NCBI GenBank assembly: GCA_034406715.1
Contig: CP137871.1
Span: 930,001-994,000 of the forward strand
Source: Rhodotorula mucilaginosa
Lineage: Eukaryota; Basidiomycota; Microbotryomycetes; Sporidiobolales; Sporidiobolaceae
Direction: 5' to 3'
DNA: 64,000 nt
The notes under the pieces are model-generated. The model was not told the DNA's origin and did not search any database. It was given only the letters and a program-made list of their open reading frames with translations. How positions within the stretch are numbered: position 1 is the stretch's first letter; each line of letters opens with the position of its first letter. This document shows positions 1-10,638 of this stretch, piece after piece. The translations under genes and the position numbers were made by a program.

Positions 1-190
1 TCCACCGGAGCAGTTCGCGCCCGACTCGTCCGAATCCGAATCGGACGGGCACGTCCGAACCCGGCTCCTCGGTCAACATGCCCAGTCGCAAGATCATCTC
101 GAGTCGGGGTTCGGGCGCGCGCGTAGCTGGACCGAGTTCAAACAGCAACGGAGACGCGAAACTGGAGTCATCCGCATCTCATAGCGTCTG
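1..190 (+). CDS. Possible 3' end of an upstream gene (partial)
   Basis: Two of the three plus-strand frames are open from the left edge. One ends at a stop near 181-183 and has an acidic-serine run followed by a charged stretch. The other ends near 188-190 and is Ser/Gly-rich. Either could be the C-terminus of a gene starting outside the window, converging on the dioxygenase gene that ends at 289. No family is recognisable and the frame cannot be chosen from this sequence alone. It could equally be non-coding. Confidence 0.25.
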
Positions 191-288
191 ACTAGGACTT
201 GAAGGGCGCTTCTTCCGGGTGTAGTCACTGAATGTAAACTTTTGCAAGACGCGACGTCGGGAACTGGTGCTGCGGGGAAAGGGCTACT

Positions 289-1733
289 TCAAAGACTCGG
301 TCGCTCGGCCTGTGGCGTAATCCGAGCGCCGTGTCGGCGCGAACCCCCTTTTGCGAAATCGATGATCGCCGAATGGGCGGTGACCCGGTTCTGTATCCGA
401 AGGCAACGACGAGCGGCAAGGTCAGGACCGGAAGAAAGACGCAGCTGTCGAGTGTAGGGCAGAGAGCTCAAGCCACACTCACGTCCCAAGCGATAACGGT
501 GCGCGGGCGGTGGCGAAGGCGGACCTGGAAGTCGGTGCCGCGCTCGATGTGCGTATAGAGGAGCTCCAGGATGGCCTTTGACTCTTCGTCCTTGAGGCCG
601 ACGATGTGGCGAGTGAATTGTCGGTTGACAAAGAGGGCCTTCTCACCCGTGACGGGGTGTCGCCGAACGATCGGATGTACAGTCTCGACAGGCTCGCGCT
701 TGACAATGCCGCCGCGTTTGCCGCTCCTAGAGAACTCGGCCTGTTCCACGCCGGAGTGCACCGCGGAGAGGGTCTCCAGGTACGCGCGGAAGTTGGCGGA
801 CAAGTGATTGTACGATCCCCGCTGGTCGGCGTACGCCGTGTCTCCTCCGGACGCGGGAGAGTCGAAGAGGAAGAGGAGCGTCAGGCCGGGAGGCTGCTCC
901 TCGTACGTGACCTACGAGCGAGCTGCCAAACGTCAGCAATCACTTCGCGCGCTCAGAGCTCAACGGGCGGCGTACGTCGGAGTGCCATACAGTCGAGGTC
1001 AGCCGAGTGTCGACCTCGTAGTTAAAGACTGCTTTGGCGTCCCGACTAGAGCAACGAGTTTCCAGCAGTCAGGGTCCGAGGTTGATTCAGAATTTGCGCC
1101 GGGATCGCTCAGCATAGGAAGCGTTCACGCACTATACGAGATGGAACTCCGGATGTCCTTTCGGCGCGCCGGAGCACGGGTGGATGTGTGGCCTGCCAAA
1201 GAACCGGCACCAGTCTTGGATCATCCAGTTCTGGTCTTGATCCGCAAAGTCTTGATCGCGGAAAGCCTGTTCCGACGAAAAAGTCCGTAAGGACCAGCTC
1301 GCAAGCGCGCAGGCGAGTAGAACTTGGACAAGTGACTCACCACGACCCCACGACGAGCCACGTAGAGCGCGAGCTGCTGCCGCCCGACAGCATCGAGCTG
1401 GTGAAGCTGGATGCCGCTGACCTCGGAGCCGAAGTCGGGCGTAAGCTCGTCCACGTCGGCGTCTCGCAGGAACGCAAGCGGATCCGCATGCTTTAGCGCC
1501 TCATGTCCGGGATCGAAGTGTTTGAAGGGCGTGAGAGGCGGGAGGTGCAAGTTCTGGTCGAAGAAGGGAAGGAAGTGTTCGTAAGGGTACACGTCGCCCG
1601 GCTGAGCCGTCTCGCTCCACCACCGGAGCTTCTTCAGACGGCCAAGGTTGGTCGAATCTTGAGTTGCCTCTGCCGAACGGACAGTGACTGAGCCGGAGAC
1701 CGCTGGCGGCGCGACGAGGACCGTGGCAGACAT
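289..1733 (-). CDS. TauD/TfdA-family alpha-ketoglutarate-dependent dioxygenase
   Basis: Fe(II)/2-oxoglutarate-dependent oxygenase of the taurine dioxygenase family. Fungal members typically release sulfite from alkyl sulfonates or hydroxylate related small acids in the cytosol. Five exons are phase-consistent on the minus strand: 1733-1341, 1266-1133, 1045-976, 911-483 and 390-289, giving 375 residues, normal for the family. The facial-triad H-x-D is in WHSDVTYEEQPPG, split by an intron directly after the Asp. The distal His/Arg region is NRVTAHSAIIDF followed by RRHGARITPQAERP near the C-terminus. GHPEFHLV, typical of fungal members, precedes the third exon. The start was chosen as the first Met of an exon that opens with a short variable leader before the conserved fold. 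The substrate cannot be told from sequence; it need not be taurine. Confidence 0.93.
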
Positions 1734-2087
1734 GGCTCGGCTTTCCTCGGCGGGTCACGGGTGTGTACAGAGTCAAGAGTATTTCAGCAGCAGGTTGCAC
1801 ACCCTTCCGAGAGCCCTCCAGTCTCCGCAATCACTCGTAATCGCGTCCATTGTTGCAAGCCTCGTGCGTGTGCTGCGGCCGCCAGGATGCCGTGATTGGT
1901 GAAAATGGCGTGCTCCCATCGGCACGACCACTTCAGCCGCGATGCCTCCGCCATAGCGAGCGAGGGGGCTGCACCCCGGGCCGCTCTGAGCAGACTCTCC
2001 TTGTATAGCGCCGTGAGCTTAGCGGGCAGTGAAAAGCGGACGACGATGACAAAAAGAGCTGCCGAGACCAAGGTCGCAAAAGGAATC
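1734..2087. other. Intergenic: dioxygenase promoter side and tRNA 3' flank
   Basis: The stretch between the start of the minus-strand dioxygenase and the 3' end of the minus-strand tRNA. It contains T-runs (minus strand) just after the tRNA, at about 2077-2080 (4 T) and 2051-2055 (5 T), which fit Pol III termination. No coding frame with family similarity was seen. Confidence 0.5.
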
Positions 2088-2159
2088 GCCCAATGTGGGG
2101 CTCGAACCCACGACCACCAGATTAAGAGTCTGGTGCTCTACCGACTGAGCTAACCGGGC
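2088..2159 (-). tRNA. tRNA-Lys (anticodon CTT), intronless
   Basis: A 72-nt cloverleaf read on the minus strand. The acceptor stem GCCCGGT pairs with ATTGGGC using two G-T wobbles. The D arm carries the A box (TTAGCTCAGTCGGTAGAGC). The anticodon stem CCAGA/TCTGG holds loop CTCTTAA, so the anticodon is CTT, decoding AAG lysine. The T arm is GTGGG TTCGAGC CCCAC with a canonical B box. There is no intron and no encoded CCA. T-runs lie a few bases downstream. All structural positions fit, so this should be functional. Confidence 0.97.
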
Positions 2160-2752
2160 TTGTTGATGTTGTTTCGTTAGTTGCCAATCAAAAGCACTCA
2201 ACTTTGCCGCACCGCTGACGGGAATTGTGGACAGGGGGATGAGCAGACGAGCACGCCATCGTTTGCACCAGATTTTCGGAACTCGGGTCTGCGCACCCGG
2301 CGGCGTCCTTTTGGGTTGCTCCGCCCTTCTCTGCTCTTTTCAGGTCACTCTGGCGCCGCCCTAGACTTGAGCAGCACTCCGGAGGCTATAGCTGGAGATC
2401 CGATCTCGTCTCGCCCCTCGCCTGCTTGCTCTTTTTCGTCCTGCGAATCCTGCTCTCGCTTCCACCGCGACGCTCGCTCTGTGGACCTTCTCAATCATCG
2501 TGCGATGTGGACTCGAACATACTGGAGGCTTTCCCGCGCCGCTGGACCGCTTGTACACACGGCGGTTATAAGGCTTGCACCGCACCGGTTCCAGGCTGTC
2601 TGCGCGCACCCCGCCGCACGCCTCTCGGCCGACCGATTCTCGTCCTGCTCACCTGGCTTGGACCTCCTTGCTCACCCACCGCCCTGCACGCTCTTGCGCA
2701 TTCTTTATCAAGCGGATCAACGCTACGCTACACACCGAACCGTACACCTACC
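2160..2752. other. Intergenic: upstream region of the aminotransferase
   Basis: About 590 bp between the tRNA 5' end and the aminotransferase start. It is pyrimidine-rich on the plus strand towards 2750, as expected of a promoter and 5' leader. Long open frames run through it in phase with the downstream gene, but they have no conserved content and I do not treat them as coding. No further element was recognised. Confidence 0.4.
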
Positions 2753-4699
2753 ATGCCCTCCGTTGCCGACATCCAGATCACCCGCCCAGTTCTCTCGGAA
2801 CCTCCGAGCCTGAGCGCGCGTGGTCAGCGCTCACTCGTCCGCCCTCCCTTGCTGCGCTGTTCGCTCTTCAATTGCCAGTACAACGCCTGCCTCAACCAAG
2901 CTGGTCTGCTCAACCTCGGTGTCGCAGAGAACGTGAGTCGAGTCGCGCGTGAAGGCGGACCTCCAGTCGACGTGGGAACGCGTCGAAAGCGAGCCACATG
3001 ACCTGATGTTGACTCGGACCCTTGGCGGCTTTTACAGAGTCTCTGCCTGGACTGGTTGACCGACTTCTTCCAGGCGCACTTCTCACTCGACTATACCGAC
3101 TTTACGGTGAGCCGAGAACGGGCGGGAGATGGCGCGTGGTCGTGCGCGATGGTGGCAAAGCTGACCAGGTTCGACCGATTCCAACCTCACCGCAGTATGG
3201 ATCCGCCTTGACAGGCTCGCTGCGCCTCTTTGCCGCGCTGCGTCATTTCTTCGACGTCTACTTCAACGCGAGGACGCCCGTGCTCCCCGAGCACATCATC
3301 GCCGGCACCGGCTGCAGCAGCATTCTCGACGCTCTCGCGGCCGTCCTCGCCGACCCGGGCGACGGCATTTTGTGCGCCCGCCCTCACTACAACGGCTTCC
3401 AGCCGGACTTTGCGTACCGCAACGACGTGCACGTGGTCGGCGTTGATCTCCCGGATGGCAAGGAGGCCAGCCCTGCCTCGCTGGATGCATTCGAGCAGAA
3501 GATGGCGGCCTGTACTGCTGCTGGTCAGAAGATCAGTGCCATCCTCCTGTGCAACCCGAACAACCCGCTCGGTAAGAAGTTGCTGCTTACCGAATCGGCT
3601 TCTCTGCAAACGGCAGGCTGACACCTCATGCGTGCATGCACAGGCTTCTGTTACCCAAGGGAGACCCTCATCGCGTACTGCCGCTTTGCCGAGAAGCACA
3701 ACCTTCATCTGATTGTTGACGAGATCTAGTAAGCGAAGCGTAAGCCGGTGCCGTCATCATGCGAGCTCGGCTGACTTGCAAACTTCGCTTTTTCTCAAAA
3801 CCCTCCAGCGCTCTCTCGACCTACGACTCGGACCACCGCGACCCGCAGCCTTTTGTGAGTCTCTAGCAAAGCGGTCAGATTCCCTTTCAACGCCGGGATA
3901 CTGACACCTGCATGGGCAGGTCTCGATCCTTTCCCTCGACGCGCTCGTCGACGCAGGGTGCAACCCATCGAGGATCCACTGCGTCTACGGCCCGAGCAAG
4001 GACTTTGGCGTCAACGGTCTCCGCCTCGGAGTCCTCGTCAGTCAGGCGAACCCGGACTTGCACGTCGCGATGGAGGCGAACGCGCTCCTGATGAAGATTT
4101 CGAGCGCCTCGGTTCGTGCCTTCTCCTTTCCCCGTCAATGTAAACAGCGACTGACCGGACCGCATCGTTCAGGACGTCCTGTGGTCCAACTTGCTCCTCG
4201 ATCCCGTCGGACTGCCGACCTACCTCGCTCTGAACAAGGCCCGCCTCGGCGAAGCGTACCGCCGCGCGACCGCCTTTCTCCAGAAGCACGACATCCCGTA
4301 CCGTCCGGCGCACGCAGGCCATTTCGTCTGGATCGACCTGCGTCGGTACTTGCCCGAGTCGGACGAAGAAGGCACGCCGCTCGTCGGCGAGGCTGAACGC
4401 GAGGTCGAACTCGTCAAGCGTTTCCTCGCTCACGGGATCAACCTTGTGCGTCGCGCCGTCCCTTTCGCTCTGTCTTCTTTGCACGTCTTCACTATCTGGG
4501 CGCTGTGAGATTGACCATGGGATATTTGCCTGCATGCATACAGGGTCGCGGCGTGGCTTACGATGGCAAGCCTGGCTTCTTCCGGCTGACCTTTACCCTC
4601 CGCCCGGAATACTTCGACACGGGCATCCGACGCCTCGAGGCGGCGCTCGGCCTGACCGGCAAGGTCAACGACGGCTGCAGGCGGCTTATCACGGCTTAG
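2753..4699 (+). CDS. PLP-dependent class I/II aminotransferase, ACC-synthase-like
   Basis: Fold-type I pyridoxal-phosphate enzyme closest in motif layout to fungal 1-aminocyclopropane-1-carboxylate synthase-like proteins. Eight phase-consistent exons: 2753-2932, 3038-3106, 3196-3571, 3644-3728, 3809-3854, 3920-4111, 4173-4445 and 4544-4699, giving 458 residues. Visible motifs are an N-terminal NLGVAEN, the TGCSSILDAL cofactor-phosphate region, CNPNNPLG (Asn binding the PLP ring), LIVDEIYA (Asp pairing the pyridine nitrogen), the Schiff-base lysine in YGPSKDFGVNGLRLG, and a late FRLTF strand with the Arg that binds the substrate carboxylate. The start is the first Met before a conserved N-terminal exon. 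Whether the enzyme makes ACC, transaminates or does beta-elimination cannot be decided here; fungal homologues are often not true ACC synthases. Confidence 0.93.
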
Positions 4700-5094
4700 G
4701 CCTCCACGTGACCCTGCGATCGTGTCTCGCTTCCCTCTCCGATTCTCACCGCCATCCGTGCCGTCGCGAGCTCTTTGTGTAGCATTCTTTGATCTTTTGT
4801 GTTGCAGTATAGGTTTCAAGAGCAGGAAAGAGGTGAGAGGGGGACGTGCGAATGCGGCTATGTTACAGGTGCGGGGGAATGATTTGCGAAGGCGAGAGGA
4901 GAGAGAGGGGGTGGTGTCGTCGGCTGAAGAAGCGGTTCGTCTTGGTCGTCCATAGCGACGGCGATGAGTGGACGCTCAGCATCACCTTCACAGTCGTCGT
5001 CGCCCTTCCGAAAAAAACAAAGGTCGTTTCTTCCTTGCCGCTGCTGCTGCTCTTCGACGGGGGCTGATGGTGGGTTGTCCGGGATGTGCGGCGT
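4700..5094. other. Intergenic between two convergent genes
   Basis: A 395-bp convergent interval holding the 3' ends of the aminotransferase (plus) and TIM10 (minus). It is purine-rich around 4820-4910 and T/C-rich around 4710-4800. No conserved frame or RNA was recognised. Confidence 0.4.
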
Positions 5095-5458
5095 TTACAT
5101 TCCGACGCGCTGTCCCGAGGTCTGTGCGACCTGTAGCCGTTCCTGGACCTTTTCGTTGACGGCAAAGTACTTGCCGACGCACCTGCGAGGTACGGGGGTC
5201 CGGTTCAGCTTGTGCGGGTGCGGGTACACGCGAGAGAGGAGCTGGGGGCGGGACTGACCGGTCTACGCAGACGGACTCTCCCTTGTTGAGGTCGGCCTCT
5301 GCGTACCTGGTCGAGATGCACTTTGCGTGGCAGCTCGAGACGATGCGGGTGAACAAGTCGCTGACGGCTTCGAGTTCCATCGCCGCTTCGCCGAGGCGAG
5401 CCTGGTCGATCTGACCGGCGGGGGCTGATGCGCGAGATCCACCAAACAGGGATGCCAT
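5095..5458 (-). CDS. TIM10: Mitochondrial intermembrane-space chaperone Tim10
   Basis: Small Tim protein. With Tim9 it forms the hexamer that escorts hydrophobic carrier proteins across the intermembrane space to the TIM22 translocase. Two exons, 5458-5259 and 5182-5095, give 95 residues, the normal size. The twin CX3C motifs are CHAKC and CVDRC, 16 residues apart, and the second is split by the intron inside the Arg codon. The central helix includes YAEADLNKGES, characteristic of Tim10, and KYFAVNEKVQERL follows the second motif. The frame is open further upstream, but MASLFGG is the natural start because the family has no longer N-terminus. Import through the Mia40 disulfide relay is expected from the family. 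Confidence 0.96.
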
Positions 5459-6009
5459 GTCTTCTTGTGTGTACGTGCGCGAGTGCTGCGAGGTGGGTGA
5501 GCGGGCGACTCGACTTTCGCCTTGTCGCCGACTTTGACGCTTGGCTTCCGACTCTTCACTTCCCGATCCTCGTCTCGCATGCGCTGACACGCGCAAGGCT
5601 CGGGACGCTTGCTATAGAGCTTGCCAAAGCGCTTCTCAGCTCAGCCACTGTCGCTCATTCCCTTACTTGCTCTTGACCCTGGTCCCCTCCTCGTCGAGCT
5701 GGCTCTACCGCTGCTCATCTCCCCACCCATCCACCACCACCAGCGCCATTATTTTGCAGTCGATCTCGTACCTTTACGGTGCACCGGGTCGGAGGCTTAC
5801 GGAGTGGCGCGAGATTCCCTTCCACTGTAGGCTTGTCTTGCAAGAAAAAATAAAAACTTTGCGAAACCTTTCCCCGGATAAAGTTTCGCGTGTACTCGCT
5901 CAAGAATACAATCCTGTGACAGCTTGAGCGGACAGAGGCAAAGCAGAGGTACGGGTTACAGAGAATGAGGGTATACAGGGAGGGAAAATGCAGAGCGAGA
6001 GCGGACGGT
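5459..6009. other. Intergenic: TIM10 promoter and RPA3 3' flank
   Basis: A 551-bp interval between two minus-strand genes. The part near 5830-5900 is AT-rich relative to its surroundings. No conserved coding frame, tRNA or repeat was recognised. Confidence 0.4.
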
Positions 6010-6742
6010 TCACTCGCCCGTGTCGGGCCTCGGGAACACCTCTGGATATTGCTGCGCCAGCTCGACGACCTTGTTGGCGAGGGCGAGATCTGAGCATATG
6101 CAGACCGGCTGTCAGCCGAAAACACGCGCCGGGTGAAACGAATCGAGGGCTCCTCCCAGCGATGTCACAAGTTGCCGCCACGCACCCAGATTCTCGCCCA
6201 TGTTCTGACTGTACGAACACTCGCGGAGAGAGCATCAGTAGCGTGCCTTTGTTCGAGAGAAGAATGACGAGACTGACCTGGTCAATTCGCTGATCTCGTT
6301 CGTGTCGACCACCTTTCCAATCACTTCAACAAACGTATCCGATAGCACCGATTCCTGTAGCAGAGTTGCAGCAGACGGAGGGATCAGATTTGGATTTTCT
6401 TGCTGTGTCAACAGACAGAGTGCGGGGACTCACGCGCGAGAGTTTGACCGTAACCTGCACGCCGTCCGCAGCCTCGAGGACCGCCTGATCCGAGTCGAGC
6501 TGCGCGCGCACGATACACACCCTCGAGAAGAGCGTCAGTCCAGTCACCACGGAGCGCACAGAGTTACTCTCCACTCACGCTCACGACCTTGCCAATCAGC
6601 CGCACGATCTGTCCGTGGCCTGTAGTCGAGGAGTTGTTCAGGAAAAGCCGTCAGGAGAGGGAGGGTGGGGTGAGCCGCGTAACCCAGACGCACTGCAGTT
6701 GGCGAGGAGAGCTCCGTTGACTCGCGTAGTTGGCCGGTCCAT
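6010..6742 (-). CDS. RFA3: Replication protein A small subunit (Rpa3/Rfa3 family)
   Basis: Smallest subunit of the heterotrimeric single-strand DNA-binding complex RPA, used in replication, repair and recombination. The CDS is cut into six tiny exons. The reconstructed protein is about 111 residues, one OB fold, the usual size. Visible features: N-terminal MDRPTTRVNGALLAN, strand GQIVRLIGKVVS, then LEAADGVQVTVKLSR, VEVIGKVVDTNEI, the ENLDLALANKVVELAQ helix used for trimerisation, and the ending PEVFPRPDTGE. Introns interrupt after VKLSR and inside the Asp of NLDLAL, each with good GT/AG sites. The start is the only Met in frame before the OB fold. An MCB-like ACGCGTCG lies 65 bp upstream, which fits S-phase expression. 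Confidence 0.9.
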
Positions 6743-7068
6743 CCCTAGCTATGCTCTCTGGCAGCTCAGAGCGGTGGGAAAGAGGGCCCGACAAAATGGA
6801 CGAACAACGCGTCGCGCCACGCCGAATCGGAATTTGATGACCCTCGCGCAGCTGGCGCTATGATGAGCTGCTGATTGCGGAAGAATAACGACTCTATCCA
6901 TGTACTCTACAGGATATGGAAATGGTGGGTGCTGCGAGCGGTCCAAGGAGATGCGAGGGTAAAAGAGACACAACAAGTCCATGATATGGGAATCCAAACA
7001 TCCGACGGATTAACGGGCAAGGGGCGGCAGAACAAGGAGAGCGAGCGTAAAGGAAAGAGAGAGTCTCA
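6743..7068. other. Intergenic: RPA3 upstream region and CorA 3' flank
   Basis: A 326-bp interval between two minus-strand genes. Apart from the MCB-like box it shows nothing recognisable. Confidence 0.4.
6805..6812 (-). promoter_or_regulatory. MCB-like box upstream of RPA3
   Basis: The hexamer ACGCGT at 6807-6812, within the 8-mer ACGCGTCG read on the plus strand at 6807-6814, lies 65 bp before the RPA3 start codon. ACGCGT is the MluI cell-cycle box bound by MBF-type factors at S-phase genes in other fungi. The hexamer also occurs elsewhere in this GC-rich window, so the support is positional. Confidence 0.4.
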
Positions 7069-10000
7069 TCAGCGCAGGGCAGGTCCGCGCTTGGCGTGCT
7101 TGTTGCGACTGGAGCGGAAGACGAGGTAGACAACGTTTCCGAGACAGACCGCCGCGACAAAGAGGATGACGATGACGATACCGAACCAGTTGAGCGGCGC
7201 CCGGCTGCCGTCGGCGCGGACGTGAGGTGCGTCTCGGGTCCCGTTGTGCGGGCGGTCGACGTTGACCGAAAAGAGACCGGTGATGATGTTGCAGAAGAGG
7301 ACGGTGACACCGATCAGGTACAGCTTGATAAAGTTAATGTCGGTGTCGCGCTTGGCGTACTGGAGCGAGAAGCGGAGGATCGAGAGGTACGCGGGGTGAT
7401 CGTGAGCCAGGGTTGCATCGTAAAAGATGAGCGATTGCTGCATGGCGAGGATGTGGTCTGCGAGGTCAAATCGGGGGGGGGGGGGGATGTTCAGCTGGAC
7501 CCGCGCTTCGTAAGTGCCTAGCAGCCGAAACTCACCCTGCAGGTCGCCAATATAGACTGCAATGTCGTGCTTAAAGTCACCGCGAAAGAGGGCCGCATCT
7601 TCCTCGAGGACGCGTTTCCGAAGGCCACGCACGACGTCCGTCTTGGGCCCGAGAAGGCGGCTGAGACCGGTCACGATTCGGCGCATCTGCGTGATCCGCT
7701 GCAACATGACTGCTCGCTCCCGGGGCGTCTTGCCGAGCATGACGGCGTCGAGCGTGTGCTTGGCGGCGGCGCTGACGCTGACCCCGTCGGGGACGAGACT
7801 CCGACTCGCCGACATGTTCTGCAGCTCGATGCCGTCCTGGTCGACGAGGACTTTGGTCTTGAACGGCTTGAGGACTCGCGCCGTGAGGCGGCCAGGGAGG
7901 ACGGCGGCCAATCGTGCCGGGACCGTGATAGCCGAGGCGGCGCCACGCAGCACCTTTACCGGAACCAGGCGCTCGACCGTCGCGCGCTTGACAGTTGAGC
8001 TTGTCGGCGATTGTGACAGCTTCTCGAGGTCTTTGTCACTCGGTGAGTCGATCTGGATCCCTACGACGCTACCGTCGTAAACCTTGTGGCCGGCCACCAG
8101 ACCCACGCCCGAAGGCGCCGTCTTGGGGGAGACAGCGCCGTTTGGGCACTCTTCCGGCGGCGCGTCCCTCGGACCGACAGAGAACACGTCCAGTTCGTTG
8201 GCCTCGTAGTCGACATAATCCATGATGGGGAAAAAGGCGTCGACGACCGAGTCCATCAGGCTGTAAGCCATCCAGTCTGCGAGAGCGCGAGAGGCGTCAG
8301 TTGGTGGCAACGACTCGCAAAATCAAGAAGACTGGAGACTCGACGCACGGGAGGAGAAGTTGCGCGAGTTGCCGTATTGCTGAAGCTTTCCCTGCACGAT
8401 TTCGAGGTGCTTGTCGATCGGTTCAAAGTGGAACTGCGTACGAAGTGGCAGCGTGTTAGCGCAGACTCCCTTCTCGAGCGCGTCGGTTTGCGCGGGCAAG
8501 GAGACAGAACGAACAGAGAGGATACCATCGCCAAAGACGATCAGGTACATGTTGACCGCGCCGACTCCGACACCTTCGACTCCCTCTTTGCCGCCGACAC
8601 CTTCGACGATGTCAACCCGTCCACGTTGGCGCGGTTGAGTCGTCTCTGCGCTCGGCGAAGGTTCCTCTGAGCCGTCGTCTCGCTTCTCGTCAAGGGTGCT
8701 GGAGCTACTCGCAGGCGATGCCGGCTGGCTCGTCGAGGTGTACTTGAAGTAGGACTCGTCGAGCGCTCGGAAGACAATAAAGTAGTAGCCGAGCGCGGGG
8801 AAGGATTCGAGCTTCTCGCGCGTCTCCTGGTGCAGGATATCCTCAATCGTGAGAGGATGCAAGGGCAAGTGCTGCAAGCAGTCGCGAGATTTTGTAAGCT
8901 AGGGGAAAGAGAGTGGAGCGCTGACGCGAGGACGCACCTTGCGCAGCTCGCGCATATCTGCAACGGAAGGGCACATGATGTCGAGCCACCACGCGGGTCC
9001 ATTTCGCATCTCCTTGTTCTTCCCCAGTCGTCGAAACTCCATCCGTGCGGTCCGAGCCTGCTCACGTCCGCGTTTTGTCGACGGACCGCCGAGCACCCCA
9101 GGAGTGACGGCGGGAGTCGCAGCAGCAGCAGCAGCGAAGGGAGGTGGTGTTCTCTCGCCACCGCCACCGGCGCACGCTTCCGCTGCGAGCTCTGCGGCAT
9201 CGGGCGGGAAGTAACCTCCTCCTCCCCGAATCGTTTCGTCAGGCGGCGAAGGCGACAGGTCTTGCAACGGCGCCTCGCTCGGGTTGTAGATCCCGGCGCC
9301 GAGATCGCCCGCGATCCCGTCTTCCTGCTGCCGTTCCTGCCAGAACGCGCTCAAGCGTTCGAGCGCGGGCGCGAGCGAAGTCGAGTTGGCGAGTTCAAAG
9401 ACTGGAGCGGCTTGATCGGGCGCAGAGGCGGCACCGCGAGGAGGGAGAGCGGCGGTCATGGTCGGGGTTGAGAGCACCGGGGTGGGAGTCGCACCGGAGA
9501 AGAGGTGCGCGGGGTAGTGCAGAGTCGGACGGGACAGGACCGGCGTCAGCAGTTTGAAGTGCGGAGTCGGAGGGTTCCAATCCGAGTCGGTGTCGCTGTC
9601 GGAACCGTCGCTCGACGAAGAAGACGACGACGACCCCGAACTCGAGTTGCGCCAGAACCGCCACCCGGCCCAGGTCGAGTTGGTCCGCCCCGAACTGCTC
9701 GAAGTGGAAGACGTGGACGACGTCGAAGAGCTCGACGAGGTCGAAGACGACGAGCTGGACGTCATCGTGCCGGACGTGACACTGCCTCCTGCTCCTCCCC
9801 CTCCCGCCGTCGAGCCTCGTCGCCTCCTCCGCTGGACTTTACGCAGCGCGCGCTTGACTCGCGAACGAGCCGACTTGCCCGAGCGGGACGACCTCCCCGA
9901 CGCGACGGAACCGTTCCCCCGGCGCTTTCGCCTCTTGCGTCGTTTCGGAGCCGGAGTGTACAGCGGATGCGGGGTCCGCTGCTCGTGGTGCATGCCGTGC

Positions 10001-10638
10001 TCGGGATGGGGCTCGTCGTCTTCTCGAGGGGCAAACACTGGCGAAGGCGACCTCTCGCGGTGGATCGAACTCGTCTCGTGCGCGAGACCCTGGACTTCAG
10101 GTCGCGCCGCCGCCGCCGAGGGAGTGAGCGGATTTTGGAGGATCGGTCGGAGCGGGACGGGCGCGGCCAACTCGGGAGAAGCGGTCCCCATTCGGGACAG
10201 GTCGAACCGAGCACGAGGCGAAGTCGGCGACAGCGTCCGCGAAGGCGAGCGTGCGCTACCGCCGCCGCCGTTCGACGAGAGGATGCTCTGCCGCCGGCGA
10301 CGAGCAGGAGCGGCGTTTGTCCGGGTCGTGGCTGGTACGACCAGGGCCGGATCTGGCAGTTGCAAATCTGGCAGGGGCAAGTCGATAAAGTTTGGTCTCT
10401 CTCTCGGCGGCGGCGGCGGCGGCGGCGTCGAGGAGGAGTTGAACTCGTCCGCTTCTTCAAGGTCGAGGCTCGCGGTCCCGACATCTCCGCGCGCACTCTC
10501 GCTGAACCGTCCGGTCCGAACGGCATAGTCGGTGGCGCGCAATTCGATGGACGGCCTGGACCTCGTGGAGGAGTTGTCGTCTCGCGGGTCGCGTCCCGTG
10601 GTCTCGTTGTCGCTGCTGAAGCCAAAAGTGGCCGACAT
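7069..10638 (-). CDS. CorA-family divalent metal (Mg2+) transporter with long disordered N-terminus, GMN motif altered
   Basis: CorA/Mnr2/Alr-type channel expected to move Mg2+ or a related divalent cation across the plasma or vacuolar membrane. Four phase-consistent exons: 10638-8938, 8871-8349, 8276-7536 and 7457-7069, giving 1117 residues. Residues 1 to about 540 are low complexity: Pro runs, basic KRRKRRKRRG, long Ser/Thr runs and Arg-rich stretches. The CorA domain starts around WWLDIMCPSVADMRELRK and continues through HPLTIEDILHQETREKLE, YFIVFRAL, FHFEPIDKHLE, AYSLMDSVVDAFFP and YDATLAHDHPAYLSILR. Two transmembrane helices sit at the C-terminus (VTVLFCNIITGLF; VIVILFVAAVCLGNVVYLVF). The signature after helix 1, normally GMN, reads SVN here (TGLFSVNVDRP). 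The last intron contains a run of 14 C just before the acceptor. Confidence 0.9.
7473..7486 (+). repeat. Homopolymer G14/C14 tract in an intron
   Basis: Fourteen consecutive G on the plus strand, so C14 in the CorA transcript, about 15-30 nt before the acceptor of its last intron. It forms the polypyrimidine stretch of this intron. Such a tract is prone to length change. Confidence 0.9.
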
